Positions 26,668 to 36,838 are shown, numbered from the stretch's first letter. The stretch: DNA of 64,000 nt from an uncultured SAR116 cluster alpha proteobacterium (GCA_902578815.1 CACHEI010000004.1:1-64000); one strand, 5' to 3'. Numbers and translations are program-made. Notes: generated by a model not told the origin, from the letters alone.

Positions 26668-26733
26668 GCTAAAACATTTTCGTCAAATATCAAAAAGGAA
26701 AAAATCAATTTTTCTCTCGATTTTTACTGACAT

Positions 26734-27642
26734 TCAGTCTTTCTGGAAACCCCGCAGTGGATGCTCAACGCCGCGCTGCAGCCAGTTTTCTGCGGGGTAA
26801 TGCGCGCTACCCTCAATCACGTGCAGCGCAAAGGCATGGCGTGACGTGTTGGAGACATTGGCGCTTGACCGATGCGGCACCCGCCCATGAAGCAGCACCA
26901 GTGTTCCCTTCCGGGCGGTCAGCGCGGCATCTGCCTCTCCAAAGGGAGTGTCGTCAAGTTCCTCCATCACCAGCACGCCATCTATATCCCGAAATTGCTT
27001 GCGCAGCGCACCCCGATGACCGCCTGTCTCGGCGTAGAGACAGCCATTTTCTGTTGTTGCATCCTCAAGCGCGACCCAGAAGCCAACACAGCTCTCCGGT
27101 TCGGTAAACAAAAACGTTGAATCCTGGTGACAGTTCACCTCTCCGCCAATGTGCGCGTTCTTGCAAATGTACATGGATTGCACTAATCGCGGCATGTTGA
27201 AAAGTTTTTCTGCAACCATTCGCATCTGTGGTGCCCTTGAAAAAGCGGAGAACTCTTGGTCCAGATCATGCAGGTTATGCCCGATCTTGTTCACCGCCTC
27301 GCGCATTGGCACGCGCAGCTGGCCCGACTCATCCACCACTCCCTCTTCAAGAAAAAACCGTATCTTGTCGCCGGAATTTCGAAAATAATCAGCCTTTGAA
27401 TGCGCCTGGTCAACGGCGCTAAAAGACACCCGGGCCTCACTCATCTCATTGTCGTCCATCAGGCTCTGAGCATGAGCTCTTAGCGCATCGCACTGCGCCG
27501 CAGCGAAAAAATCCTCAATGACCAGATAGCCATCCTCAAAAAAGGCGGAACACATGTGCTCACTCATCTCTCCCTGCCAAGCAAAGTTGCGCGGCGTCTT
27601 CGCCATTTGGTTCATTACGGTCTGTTTCGTTCTCACGGCCAT
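26734..27642 (-). CDS. Phytanoyl-CoA dioxygenase (PhyH) family protein
   Basis: A 302-residue Fe(II)/2-oxoglutarate-dependent dioxygenase. The H-x-D metal motif is in NCHQDSTFLF, the distal His in LLHGRVPHRSS and the 2-oxoglutarate Arg in NTSRHAFALHV. The Trp-rich GFWVALEDATTENGCLY segment is typical of PhyH. The family hydroxylates lipids, quaternary amines, phosphonates and other small molecules; the substrate cannot be told from sequence. It stands between the his operon and a SixA-like gene on the same strand. AGGAT directly precedes the chosen ATG and GGAG lies 13 nt upstream. Confidence 0.88.
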   Translation of the reverse strand: MAVRTKQTVMNQMAKTPRNFAWQGEMSEHMCSAFFEDGYLVIEDFFAAAQCDALRAHAQSLMDDNEMSEARVSFSAVDQAHSKADYFRNSGDKIRFFLEEGVVDESGQLRVPMREAVNKIGHNLHDLDQEFSAFSRAPQMRMVAEKLFNMPRLVQSMYICKNAHIGGEVNCHQDSTFLFTEPESCVGFWVALEDATTENGCLYAETGGHRGALRKQFRDIDGVLVMEELDDTPFGEADAALTARKGTLVLLHGRVPHRSSANVSNTSRHAFALHVIEGSAHYPAENWLQRGVEHPLRGFQKD

Positions 27643-27693
27643 ATCCTCAGATCTCCTTCATGCTGAGTTTGCCAGATGCCCTGCCGGTAGGCG

Positions 27694-28200
27694 CTAGGCT
27701 GCTAAATCGCGGACCCGGATCATTGAGAGCAGTGCTCCTTCATGGGGCGTGATCGCCCCTAGCTTGTCGACCGCAAACCCCACATCGGCGACGCAGCAGG
27801 TCGGAAAATAGGACAGGTTCCTGTCACTGTGACGCTCCTCAACCATGTGGTTCAGCGCCACCACAAGGCTCGGATTATGGCCGATGATCATCACATTGCG
27901 CGCATCGCTAGACTTTTCGGCAACCAGTAGCAGTAGCCCACTCGCCGTCGCCTCATAAATGCTGTCGCAGACGATCTGCTCGATCTTCGGCCAGGCCTGA
28001 CAGGCAATCTTCAATGTTTCCATCGTTCGCGCGGCCGGCGAGACTAGTATCTGGTCAGGAAGCATATTCTGCGTCGCAAGAAACGCACCCATCTGGTCGG
28101 CATTTCGTCGTCCCCTGCTAGACAGCCGCCGGTCAAAATCAGCAACATTTGCTGTCGGCTGCTCAGCCTTGCCATGTCTAAACAGGATGATGCGTGCCAT
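27694..28200 (-). CDS. SixA-like histidine phosphatase
   Basis: A 168-residue single-domain histidine phosphatase. The N-terminal RHG motif is in IILFRHGKAEQP, with SPAARTMET and MIIGHNPSLVVAL giving the second catalytic His. E. coli SixA dephosphorylates the phosphorelay His of ArcB and PtsN-linked NPr; short relatives in alphaproteobacteria are mostly uncharacterised. It is 51 bp upstream of the PhyH gene on the same strand, but a functional link is not evident. Confidence 0.85.
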   Translation of the reverse strand: MARIILFRHGKAEQPTANVADFDRRLSSRGRRNADQMGAFLATQNMLPDQILVSPAARTMETLKIACQAWPKIEQIVCDSIYEATASGLLLLVAEKSSDARNVMIIGHNPSLVVALNHMVEERHSDRNLSYFPTCCVADVGFAVDKLGAITPHEGALLSMIRVRDLAA

Positions 28201-28533
28201 ATTACCTACCTAGAAACTGCCTTGAGGAAAATCAGAGTTCACGCTCCAACATTGGCATGGAACGAGGCACAAGACAATTGCAACGAATGCGTCATGATCC
28301 ATTGCTAACCGACCAGGCGCATCTACGACGAACTGATTTGCCGCTTCAATCGAGCATATTAATCATTTGGCTTCGTTCCTTGCGTGTATTTTTACGTTCC
28401 GATCAGCCTGTTATTTCGAGGCTAATCATGCAATCATGATAGTCAATCGCTTCGATGCGCGGTTTGAGGGTGTCTGCCTATGGCTTCTGTTAATCGTCGA
28501 TCACCAATTCACCAGTGAGGTTAGGAGCCACCC
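28201..28533. other. Divergent intergenic region, nothing specific seen
   Basis: Separates the minus-strand SixA-like gene from cysK on the plus strand and must hold both promoters. No clear operator, riboswitch or gene was found. Confidence 0.5.
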
Positions 28534-29556
28534 ATGTCTGCAAATCCATCCTCGCCTAACCCATCCAATCATGAATTGATCAACGCGATTGGCAACACGC
28601 CTCTGATCCGGCTGCGTACTGTATCTGAGCTGACCGGCTGCAACATTTATGGCAAGGCTGAATTCATGAATCCGGGTGGCTCGGTCAAAGATCGCGCCGC
28701 ACTGGCGATCATCGAGGATGCCGAAGCCAGTGGTCAATTGGCTTCAGGCGGGTTGATTGTCGAGGGCACTGCCGGCAATACTGGGATCGGTCTGACAATG
28801 GTCGGCAATGCTAAGGGCTACCGCTCAGTCATCGTCATGCCTGATACACAGAGCCAAGAAAAAAAGGACTCGCTTCGCATCTATGGTGCTGATCTGCGGC
28901 TTGTGCCTGCAAAACCATACAAGGATCCAGGCAATTACATCCGCTATTCTGAGTCACTCGCTGCCGAACTAGCCACAAAGCATGACAGGGGCGTAATTTG
29001 GGCCAACCAATTTGATAACACTGCTAATATGACAGGCCATTACAATGGCACTGGACCGGAAATATGGCAGCAAACGAATGGCAGGATTGATGGCTTTATC
29101 TGCGCCGTTGGTTCGGGAGGAACAATTGCAGGCGTTGGCCGTTTCCTGAAGGAACAAAATGCGGGTGTCAAAATTGGCCTTGCCGATCCTGACGGCTCCG
29201 GCCTGTATCATTATTACACGCATGGTGAGATCAAGGCTGAGGGGAACTCCATTTCCGAGGGCATCGGCCAGGGGCGAATCACCGCTAATCTTGCCGAGGC
29301 GCCCATCGACATGGCCTTTCGCCTGTCAGATGTTGAGGCGTTGCCGCTAATCCACGATCTGATGCGCAATGAGGGGCTTTTTCTTGGCGGCTCAACGGCA
29401 ATCAACGTAGCCGGTGCGGTGGCGATGGCGCGTGAACTTGGGCCCAGCCATACCATCGTCACTATTCTGTGTGATAGTGGTCAGCGCTACCAGTCGAAAG
29501 TCTGGAACGCTGATTTCCTGAAGGAAAAGGGGTTGCCGGTGCCTGAGTGGCTTTGA
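28534..29556 (+). CDS. cysK: Cysteine synthase A-type O-acetylserine sulfhydrylase
   Basis: A 340-residue PLP enzyme that makes cysteine from O-acetylserine and sulfide. The PLP lysine is in NPGGSVKDRAA, the acyl-serine loop in EGTAGNTGIGL, the phosphate cup in GSGGTIAGVG and the C-terminal Ser in LCDSGQRYQSK. The C-terminus is longer than E. coli CysK, as is common in this alphaproteobacterial subgroup. TTAGGAG precedes the ATG. A mercaptopyruvate sulfurtransferase gene follows after 78 bp, forming a sulfur-metabolism pair. Confidence 0.92.
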   Translation: MSANPSSPNPSNHELINAIGNTPLIRLRTVSELTGCNIYGKAEFMNPGGSVKDRAALAIIEDAEASGQLASGGLIVEGTAGNTGIGLTMVGNAKGYRSVIVMPDTQSQEKKDSLRIYGADLRLVPAKPYKDPGNYIRYSESLAAELATKHDRGVIWANQFDNTANMTGHYNGTGPEIWQQTNGRIDGFICAVGSGGTIAGVGRFLKEQNAGVKIGLADPDGSGLYHYYTHGEIKAEGNSISEGIGQGRITANLAEAPIDMAFRLSDVEALPLIHDLMRNEGLFLGGSTAINVAGAVAMARELGPSHTIVTILCDSGQRYQSKVWNADFLKEKGLPVPEWL

Positions 29557-29634
29557 TCACCATTATTATCAAGTTTGTTGTAACTTGATGTCTTGTAATG
29601 GTTCGGCCAGCGCTAAGGAATTTGAAGGGAGAAT

Positions 29635-30486
29635 ATGATGGTATCGCCACTCGTTACCGCCAAATGGCTGAAAGCTAATCTTGCAAGCGTCAGAACGCTT
29701 GATGCCGGCTACCATCTAACCGGGGTTGACCGCGATCCCGAGGCCGAATTTGCTGCTGCGCGTATACCTGATGCTTGTCGGTTCGACATCAATCGGGTGG
29801 CTGACCCGACTAATCCGCTGCCTCATATGCTTCCCACGGCAGCCGATTTTGCCGCTGCCGTGTCCGCCATGGGGATCGGTAATGATGACCATGTCGTGAT
29901 TTATGATGACTCGGCAATTTTGCCGGCGACGCGAGTTTGGTGGATGTTTCGGCTATTTGGTCATGAGCGGGTTTCAGTTCTAGATGGTGGGCTTGCCGCT
30001 TGGCGCGAAGTTGGTGGCGAAATGGAGACTACAGTGCCAAAGATACCATCACCGAGGTGCTTTACCGTGCGCCCATCTGTTGGCGCACAGGTGATTGATA
30101 TGGATACCATTCAAGCGCTGATGCAGGCTGACGGCCTTGGCCAACTTGCCGATGCCAGAGCCCCCAACCGTTTTGCCGGCACCGTGCCAGAGCCGCGCGC
30201 TGGTCTGCGCTCGGGACATATCCCGGGTGCGCGCAACGTGCCGCTTACCCGCCTACTCAATGGCGATGGTAGTTTCAAAAACGTGCCGGCAATCAGACAG
30301 GCTTTTATCGATGGCGGCATTGATCCCGACAGGCCGGTGATTACCACCTGTGGATCCGGCGTAACCGCCTGCGCATTGGCGCTTGGACTTGCGCTTGTCA
30401 GCAATGAACAGGTTTTTGTGTATGATGGCTCTTGGACTGAATGGGGTGGGTCAGATGCACCGATCAGCAAGGGCTATACTGACTAG
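29635..30486 (+). CDS. sseA: 3-mercaptopyruvate sulfurtransferase
   Basis: A 283-residue two-domain rhodanese. The catalytic loop reads CGSGVTA, the mercaptopyruvate type rather than the CRxGxT of thiosulfate sulfurtransferases. The inactive N-terminal rhodanese domain has HVVIYDDSAILPATRVWWMF. It transfers sulfur from 3-mercaptopyruvate to thiophilic acceptors. Downstream of cysK, it connects cysteine breakdown to sulfur transfer. GAAGGGAG precedes paired ATGs at 29635/29638. Confidence 0.92.
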   Translation: MMVSPLVTAKWLKANLASVRTLDAGYHLTGVDRDPEAEFAAARIPDACRFDINRVADPTNPLPHMLPTAADFAAAVSAMGIGNDDHVVIYDDSAILPATRVWWMFRLFGHERVSVLDGGLAAWREVGGEMETTVPKIPSPRCFTVRPSVGAQVIDMDTIQALMQADGLGQLADARAPNRFAGTVPEPRAGLRSGHIPGARNVPLTRLLNGDGSFKNVPAIRQAFIDGGIDPDRPVITTCGSGVTACALALGLALVSNEQVFVYDGSWTEWGGSDAPISKGYTD

Positions 30487-30678
30487 GGCTCAGGAGGCTT
30501 GCCAATCGGAGGCTTATCCAACCAAACCGAGATTCAGAATTTAATACAATCCTTCTTCCAGTCCTGGATTTTCGCTGGAGTTGCATTTTAACTGATGTTA
30601 AGGTGTTTTGACTGTGATCGCGCGCTGTTGAAACAGTTCTCGGTCACTTTGTTTTTTTTAAACGCTAGGGAGAGCATT

Positions 30679-31689
30679 ATGAAAAAACTCACAGCCGCTA
30701 TGGTTGCGGTTGCCGGTGTGGCATTCGCCGCTTCAGCCAGCGCCGCTACACTTGACGACGTTAAAGCAAAAGGCCACATCCAATGTGGCGTAAGCCAAGG
30801 TCTGCCAGGCTTCTCAAACGCTGATGACTCGGGGAACTGGACCGGTCTCGACGTTGATATGTGCAGGGCTGTCGCCGCTGCCGTTTTCGGTGACTCGAAT
30901 GCAGTAAAATTCACACCACTGTCAGCCAAGCAGCGTTTCACCGCGCTTGCCTCTGGTGAAGTTGACATCCTTTCACGCAACACCACATGGACCATGACCC
31001 GCGACACACAGCTTGGGTTAAACTTTGCTGGCGTGAACTACTATGACGGGCAAGGCATGATGGTTCCGACATCACTTGGTGTGACTTCAGCGCTTGAACT
31101 AGATGGCGCAAACATCTGCACGAACACTGGTACAACAACCGAACTAAACATCACTGACTATTTCCGTGCCAACGGTATGTCATTCAACCTCGTTGCCTTT
31201 GAAAAAGCTGACGAAGTTGTTGCCGCATATGATGCCGGCCGTTGTGACGTTTACACAACTGACCGCTCAGGCCTTGCTGCCCAGCGTGGCAAACTGACGG
31301 CTCCAGATAGTCACATGGTTCTGTCTGAAATCATTTCAAAAGAGCCTCTTGGGCCTGTCGTCCGTCAAGGTGATGATCAGTGGTTCAACATTGTTCGCTG
31401 GTCTCTGAACGCGATGATAAATGCCGAAGAAATGGGCGTTTCCTCTTCAAACGTGAATAATCTCAAGTTCGATGCTAGTATAACTCCTGCTGTTGCCCGC
31501 CTGATTGGCAAGGAAGGCAATTTTGGCAAAGAACTTGGTTTGTCAAACGATTGGGCATACAACATCCTCATGCAAGTTGGAAACTATGCTGAGAGCTATG
31601 AGGCAAACGTAACACCACTTGGTCTCGCAAGGGGTGTAAACGCGCTTTGGAGCGATGGTGGCATCCTCTATGCTGCACCAATCCGCTAG
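30679..31689 (+). CDS. aapJ: General L-amino acid ABC transporter, periplasmic binding protein
   Basis: Start set at ATG 30679 (MKKLTAAMVAV) with AGGGAGAG upstream. Signal peptide ~1-23 (ASASAATL cleavage), then a family 3 solute-binding domain: GHIQCGVSQGLPGFSNAD, the Glu/Arg-type ligand loop LSRNTTWTMTRDT and DVYTTDRSGLAAQRG. At 336 residues it matches Rhizobium AapJ, a broad-range L-amino acid binder. It is the first gene of aapJQMP. A strong terminator follows, consistent with high expression of the binding protein. Confidence 0.95.
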   Translation: MKKLTAAMVAVAGVAFAASASAATLDDVKAKGHIQCGVSQGLPGFSNADDSGNWTGLDVDMCRAVAAAVFGDSNAVKFTPLSAKQRFTALASGEVDILSRNTTWTMTRDTQLGLNFAGVNYYDGQGMMVPTSLGVTSALELDGANICTNTGTTTELNITDYFRANGMSFNLVAFEKADEVVAAYDAGRCDVYTTDRSGLAAQRGKLTAPDSHMVLSEIISKEPLGPVVRQGDDQWFNIVRWSLNAMINAEEMGVSSSNVNNLKFDASITPAVARLIGKEGNFGKELGLSNDWAYNILMQVGNYAESYEANVTPLGLARGVNALWSDGGILYAAPIR

Positions 31690-31701
31690 GTAGCTTACTT
31701 A

Positions 31702-31736
31702 ATCTGCCCCCACTCATTGGTGGGGGCAGATTTTTT
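31702..31736 (+). terminator. Attenuating terminator between aapJ and aapQ
   Basis: A perfect 12-bp GC-rich stem (31702-31713 with 31720-31731) with a 6-nt loop runs directly into a T-run. Partial read-through would give more AapJ than membrane components. Confidence 0.92.
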
Positions 31737-31756
31737 ATGAGTATGAAGTTACGATT

Positions 31757-32968
31757 ATGACAAAGCACTCAATCTCGTCTTTGATCTACGACTCAAAATT
31801 ACGAGGCTATTTCTTTCAGGCTTTGATATTGTTGGGTCTTGCTACCAGTGTTTGGTGGATAATCGACAACACCGTAACTAATTTGGCAGACCGTGGAAAA
31901 ACTGTTGGCTTTGGTTTTCTGGGAGAAAACGCGGGCTTTCAGATAAGCGCCACCCTTGGCACATGGATTTTCGACTATAATGTTGGTCAATCCAGCTATC
32001 TTGACGTTTATTTTATAGGTATCACAAACACCTTTCTTGTTGCCATACTTGGCATCGCAGGCGCAACTGTTCTTGGATTTACAGTAGGCATCATGCGTTT
32101 ATCGAAGAACTTCATTGTCCGCAGTTTTGCCACTATTTATATCGAACTTCTTCGTAACCTTCCGCTACTTTTACAGCTATTTTTTTGGTACTTCGCGGTG
32201 CTACGCGCCTTGCCCTCAAAACGGGAAAGGATAGAGATCATTCCTGATGCAGTTGCAATGAACATCACTGGCCTGTATCTGCCAGCACCAATCGTCGGAC
32301 CAGGTTTCATTTATTCGGTCATTGCTTTCTTAATCGCTGTCGTCATTGTATATATGTTAAAAAGATGGGCGCAGAAACGCCAGAGTCAAACAGGCCAGCG
32401 GTTTCCTGTTTTTTGGACGGGGTTTGGCTTGATCATCGGGTTGACTGTATTGGTTTTCTTGTCCACTGGTAGCCCGCTAAATTGGAGTTATCCTGAATTT
32501 AAGACAACCGGCGCGATTTTACGGCGCGGCTTCCAAAGTGGGTCAGGCATGGTGTTAGTTCCCGAAATGCTAGCGGTGTGGCTTGCACTTACACTCTACA
32601 CCGCGGCCTTTATTGCGGAGATTGTCCGCGCTGGAATTCTAGCGGTTGCCAAGGGACAGACCGAAGCCGCTTTCTCCATCGGTATGCGTCCCGGTATGAC
32701 CCTACGGCTTATTATTATTCCTCAAGCGCTGCGAGTGATTATTCCGCCATTGACATCCCAATATCTTAATTTAACAAAAAACTCATCCCTTGCCGTAGCA
32801 ATTGCCTATCCTGAGTTAGTTTCGATTTTTGCCGGCACGGCGCTCAATCAGGTCGGCAAAGAAATCGAGATGATATTCATGATGATGATGGTTTATCTTA
32901 CTTTCTCAATAGCCACAGCCGCCTTCATGAACTGGTTCAATGCACGCGTCAAACTAGTGGAGCGATAG
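31757..32968 (+). CDS. aapQ: General L-amino acid ABC transporter permease AapQ
   Basis: A 403-residue HisM-type inner-membrane permease with about eight hydrophobic segments. The core is YFIGITNTFLVAILGIAGAT and the EAA loop AKGQTEAAFSIGMRPGMTLRL with IIIPQALRVIIPPLTSQYLN. The central insertion between membrane segments (~190-270) is typical of AapQ. It pairs with AapM to form the channel. Ribosome binding site is weak. Confidence 0.95.
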   Translation: MTKHSISSLIYDSKLRGYFFQALILLGLATSVWWIIDNTVTNLADRGKTVGFGFLGENAGFQISATLGTWIFDYNVGQSSYLDVYFIGITNTFLVAILGIAGATVLGFTVGIMRLSKNFIVRSFATIYIELLRNLPLLLQLFFWYFAVLRALPSKRERIEIIPDAVAMNITGLYLPAPIVGPGFIYSVIAFLIAVVIVYMLKRWAQKRQSQTGQRFPVFWTGFGLIIGLTVLVFLSTGSPLNWSYPEFKTTGAILRRGFQSGSGMVLVPEMLAVWLALTLYTAAFIAEIVRAGILAVAKGQTEAAFSIGMRPGMTLRLIIIPQALRVIIPPLTSQYLNLTKNSSLAVAIAYPELVSIFAGTALNQVGKEIEMIFMMMMVYLTFSIATAAFMNWFNARVKLVER

Positions 32969-32988
32969 ACTATGGGAAGCATAAATAA

Positions 32989-34374
32989 ATGACAACGCCT
33001 CATAAGTATGTGCGTACTGAAGATGCCCCGCTGTTGCCACCACCGGCAACTGAGGCTGGTATTACCGGTTGGCTCTGGCAGAATATATTTGCCAGCATGG
33101 CCGATTATCAGTCGATCGGAGCAGCTATCCGCTCGCTATTCATGATCACATTCTCTCTTCTGCTTGTTTACGTCTTTATCAACCAAACATTCGGGCTGAT
33201 TGATTTTGCCATCTTATCGGCTGTCTGGTCTGATCCTGATGGGCTAAAACGTGAGGCCTGCTGGACGGTGCAGCAGGGTGGAGCGCTTCCCGATGGATGG
33301 CACGGCGCCTGCTGGCCCTTCGTTTGGGCGAAGCAGAAATTTGCTTGGTTCGGTCCCTACCCTAGTGAGGAACTCTGGCGTGTCTACATAGCGCTTGCGG
33401 TCGGCACTGTCGGCCTCATCTGGGCGCTGCTAGACCGCATGCCTTACCACCGGCAGGTTGGTGTCCTAATGCTCACAATTTATCCGTTGCTCGCCTTTAT
33501 TCTGCTCACAGGTGGAAACAATGAAGCTAGCCTTACGAGTATTGGAGTCTGGATCTTCGGCGGCCTTGCCATGATTTCTGTAGGCCGCATGGGTGCCGCG
33601 GGGTATCTCGGTGCGGTCTTTGCCGAGATTTCCAGCGTTTTTAGTATTGTTGGCTGGGGAATAATTGCACTGAATGTCGTACGTGGTATCGCATCTGTAG
33701 ATTTTAATCTTACGCCTGTCGGCACGGGAGATTGGGGTGGCCTGCTTATTACACTCGTGGTTGCTCTGACTGGTATTGTCGCCTCACTGCCGCTTGGAAT
33801 CATTTTGGCACTTGGTCGGCGATCACAAATGCCTGTTGTTAGCATTCTATGCACCATTTTCATTGAATTTTGGCGCGGTGTGCCGTTAATAACGGTGTTG
33901 TTTATGGCCTCAGTCATGCTACCACTTTTCTTGCCAGCTGGGGTCAATTTTGACAATCTCCTCCGAGCTTTGATTGGTGTCATGCTTTTCTCGGCTGCAT
34001 ATATGGCCGAGGTTGTCCGAGGTGGTCTTCAAGGAATCGACAAAGGCCAGTACGAGGGTGCGCAGGCAATGGGACTTTCCTATTGGCAGACGATGCGCTT
34101 GATTATTTTACCGCAGGCCCTCACACACGTCATACCAGGTATTGTCAACACATTCATTGGTTTGTTCAAGGACACGACCTTGGTATCAATCGTGGGCATC
34201 TTTGATCTTCTAGGAGCGGGTCAATCTGCAGTCGCTGATGCTGCCTGGTCAACCCCGGTGCAGGCAATCACTATGTATCTTTATATTGGTGTTATCTTCT
34301 TCATCTTCTGTTTTGGGATGTCACGCTACTCGATTTTTATGGAAAACAAGCTCAGTAAATCCCGCCGGCACTGA
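32989..34374 (+). CDS. aapM: General L-amino acid ABC transporter permease AapM
   Basis: A 461-residue permease, 20 bp after aapQ. The large N-terminal part includes a periplasmic loop with LKREACWTVQQGG and GAWPF-like residues, then further membrane helices. The C-terminal EAA loop reads DKGQYEGAQAMGLSYWQTMR, then LIILPQALTHVIPGIVNTFI. Length and layout match AapM, longer than HisM-type partners. Confidence 0.95.
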   Translation: MTTPHKYVRTEDAPLLPPPATEAGITGWLWQNIFASMADYQSIGAAIRSLFMITFSLLLVYVFINQTFGLIDFAILSAVWSDPDGLKREACWTVQQGGALPDGWHGACWPFVWAKQKFAWFGPYPSEELWRVYIALAVGTVGLIWALLDRMPYHRQVGVLMLTIYPLLAFILLTGGNNEASLTSIGVWIFGGLAMISVGRMGAAGYLGAVFAEISSVFSIVGWGIIALNVVRGIASVDFNLTPVGTGDWGGLLITLVVALTGIVASLPLGIILALGRRSQMPVVSILCTIFIEFWRGVPLITVLFMASVMLPLFLPAGVNFDNLLRALIGVMLFSAAYMAEVVRGGLQGIDKGQYEGAQAMGLSYWQTMRLIILPQALTHVIPGIVNTFIGLFKDTTLVSIVGIFDLLGAGQSAVADAAWSTPVQAITMYLYIGVIFFIFCFGMSRYSIFMENKLSKSRRH

Positions 34375-34398
34375 TGCCAAAGGGTGAAAGAGAGAATA

Positions 34399-35172
34399 AT
34401 GTCTGCTTCTAATGCAAAAAAAATGCAGGTCACTGATGAAGTGATCATCTCAATGTCGCAGGTCAATAAATGGTTTGGAACCTTCCATGTGTTGCGTGAC
34501 ATAAACCTGACCGTCAACAAGGGCGAGCGCATTGTTATCTGTGGTCCGTCGGGATCAGGGAAATCCACACTAATCCGCTGCTTAAACCGGCTTGAGGAAC
34601 ATCAGTCAGGTGATATCAACGTTCAGGGCATAACGCTCAACAATGATCTGAAGAACATCGACGAGATCCGCCGCGAGGTTGGCATGGTGTTCCAGCATTT
34701 CAACCTGTTTCCGCATCTGACCATTTTGGAGAACTGCACCCTTGCCCCCATCTGGGTGCGGCGCATGCCAAAGGCCGACGCCGAGGCGATTGCGATGAAA
34801 TATCTTGAGCGTGTTAAAATCCCAGAACAAGCGCACAAATATCCAGGCCAGCTATCTGGCGGCCAGCAGCAACGCGTTGCAATCGCCCGTTCACTTTGCA
34901 TGGAACCGCAGTTGATGCTCTTTGACGAGCCAACCTCGGCGCTCGACCCGGAAATGATCAAGGAAGTGTTGGACACTATGGTTGCACTTGCCGAGGACGG
35001 CATGTCGATGATCTGCGTGACACATGAGATGGGTTTTGCCCGAAAGGTCGCCAACCGAGTAATCTTCATGGATGAGGGCCAGATCATCGAGGAAAAAGAC
35101 CCTGAGGAATTCTTCAACAACCCCGAAAATGATCGGACCAAACTATTCCTCAGTCAAATTCTTGATCACTAG
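34399..35172 (+). CDS. aapP: General L-amino acid ABC transporter ATPase AapP
   Basis: Start set at ATG 34399 with AAGAGAG upstream. 257 residues, all motifs intact: Walker [15 protein letters not shown]-loop [11 protein letters not shown], signature [13 protein letters not shown], Walker [13 protein letters not shown] and H-loop [12 protein letters not shown]. It powers AapQM. It is the last gene of the operon. Confidence 0.96.
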   Translation: MSASNAKKMQVTDEVIISMSQVNKWFGTFHVLRDINLTVNKGERIVICGPSGSGKSTLIRCLNRLEEHQSGDINVQGITLNNDLKNIDEIRREVGMVFQHFNLFPHLTILENCTLAPIWVRRMPKADAEAIAMKYLERVKIPEQAHKYPGQLSGGQQQRVAIARSLCMEPQLMLFDEPTSALDPEMIKEVLDTMVALAEDGMSMICVTHEMGFARKVANRVIFMDEGQIIEEKDPEEFFNNPENDRTKLFLSQILDH

Positions 35173-35697
35173 CGCAGACTCTGCACCTATCCCGTATAAA
35201 ACTGACAGACAAAATATAGAATCAGTGGTAGAAAATCTCAAATTAACCTAGATTCTCTTTTTTTTTAAAGGAATAGCCCTTCCCCTTTTTCGCTTTTGGA
35301 TGCACTTGCGATGGGTGGCTCAACCGCTTCATCGACTGCTCATTGTATCAGCCAAATTGAATGGTTTATGCCAAGGGTGGTTCGAAAAGTTATCTCGACA
35401 GCTAGAAAGTCTGCGAGCATAGCATTAGCTCTATTTCTGAACTTCGCACAGCTGACACATAAATGGCCTTTGCCTCAAGCGGTGTCTTTGAACGGGACCT
35501 TAATGTCACTCACACCGCCACCGCAAAAACTAAAAACCAAAACAACAACTCTGAATTTTTTGAGGTTTTAATACTTTCAATGCCATAAGCATGAAATGTA
35601 TGACGAGCCCGCTCAGGCTCTGGGTGAAAGTGTTCCAAGAATAAACCAGCGGCTCCGGTGACGAAAACAGTGGCAATGCCATTAAAGCTTGCTCCCC
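35173..35697. other. Intergenic region between aapP and the deacetylase-like gene
   Basis: Short frames here have no good starts and their translations look random. No RNA gene or transposon remnant is recognised. Transcription converges here from both sides. Confidence 0.5.
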
Positions 35698-36606
35698 TCA
35701 GCTTGTCACTACTGCAAGTGCGGCACGGAACACAAGGCTATGGCGATGCGCCACCTCTTCTATATCGGTGCCATAGCCACCGCCTATTACCGTCGCCACG
35801 GCGCGGCCCTGATCCCGAAAGTGCCGAATCACCATTTCATCACGCGTGCTGATACCAGCATGGCTGAGTGTCAGATGCCCAAGCCTGTCGTTTTCATGTA
35901 CGTCAACACCAGCGTCATAAAGAACTAGATCTGGTTGCCGTCCACTTTCAGCCAGAAACGCCAGCGTATCCATCAGCATCGCAAGATAGCCATCATCGCC
36001 CGTACCTTTATCAATCTCAACATCTAGATCACTCACTGCCCGCCGCGCCGGGTAATTTGAACGACAATGAAGTGAGCAGGTGAAAATCCGGTCATCACCC
36101 GCCAGCATACGCGCCGTGCCGTCACCCTGATGCACATCACAATCAAGAATCAGCACCTCGCTCGCCTCGCCCTCATCCACAAGCCGCCGCGCTGCGTAGA
36201 CCAAATCATTGAACACGCAATACCCGGCACCATAATCAAAGTGCGCATGATGTGTTCCACCTGCCGCGTGACAGGCAAGCCCCTCAGCCAGCGCGAGCCG
36301 TGCTGTTGCCAGGGTGCCATTGGGCGCTAAAAACGAGCGGTTGCATAACGCGTCACTCCAGGGGAGGCCCAGAACACGCAGATCCCTGGCCGACAGCGTT
36401 CCCGCCGCAACCGAGTTGATATAGTCTGGACAGTGAACTACCGCAAGATCGGCGTGAGAAGCCGGTTCGGGATTATGCTGGACAAAGCCGTCCAACACGC
36501 CATCACGCGCCAGAATAGCCATCAATCGACTAAATTTGGTGGCCGGAAACTGATGGCCATCTTTTAGCGGAATATCATAGGAGGGATGTGTCACGAGACC
36601 CAGCAT
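35698..36606 (-). CDS. Histone deacetylase-fold amidohydrolase
   Basis: ATG 36606 chosen; GTG 36612 lies two codons upstream. About 302 residues of the HDAC/acetylpolyamine amidohydrolase superfamily. The active-site His pair is in AGGTHHAHFDYGAGYCVFND, zinc ligands in LDCDVHQGDGT and the late Asp in LYDAGVDVHENDRLG; GGGYG closes the site. Bacterial members deacetylate polyamines, acetoin-related or unknown small molecules, so the substrate is open. It stands alone on the minus strand. Confidence 0.9.
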   Translation of the reverse strand: MLGLVTHPSYDIPLKDGHQFPATKFSRLMAILARDGVLDGFVQHNPEPASHADLAVVHCPDYINSVAAGTLSARDLRVLGLPWSDALCNRSFLAPNGTLATARLALAEGLACHAAGGTHHAHFDYGAGYCVFNDLVYAARRLVDEGEASEVLILDCDVHQGDGTARMLAGDDRIFTCSLHCRSNYPARRAVSDLDVEIDKGTGDDGYLAMLMDTLAFLAESGRQPDLVLYDAGVDVHENDRLGHLTLSHAGISTRDEMVIRHFRDQGRAVATVIGGGYGTDIEEVAHRHSLVFRAALAVVTS

Positions 36607-36767
36607 AAGCACTTATTCCCGAAATAGACATAGCCAAACTACAACATTTAATTGGGTAGACAGAGACTTAGATACAATAGCCGGCTTCCCTACTGAAGCA
36701 CACCAACGGTTTTGCAACCGCTTGACCCTGCTTTAACGATTGTATTTATCCCCGCGACAAAAAAGGT

Positions 36768-36838
36768 ACTAAATTAGTCCTTATTTTATTGACAGTGATA
36801 ACTATTATCAATAACAAAGTTATTAGCACTAATTTAGT
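36768..36838 (+). promoter_or_regulatory. Paired palindromes around a promoter-like element
   Basis: Two 11-bp palindromes of the form ACTAA-N-TTAGT (36768-36778 and 36828-36838), each followed by CC, lie 60 bp apart. Between them are a TTGACA box (36789-36794) and a GATAA-cta-TTATC palindrome (36797-36809) resembling a Fur-type half-site pair. All lie 50-120 bp upstream of the DUF4856-like gene. A dimeric regulator, possibly metal-responsive, is inferred. Confidence 0.55.

Noticed and set aside
35296..35571. Frame between aapP and the deacetylase-like gene
   Set aside because: Random-looking translation and no start signal.
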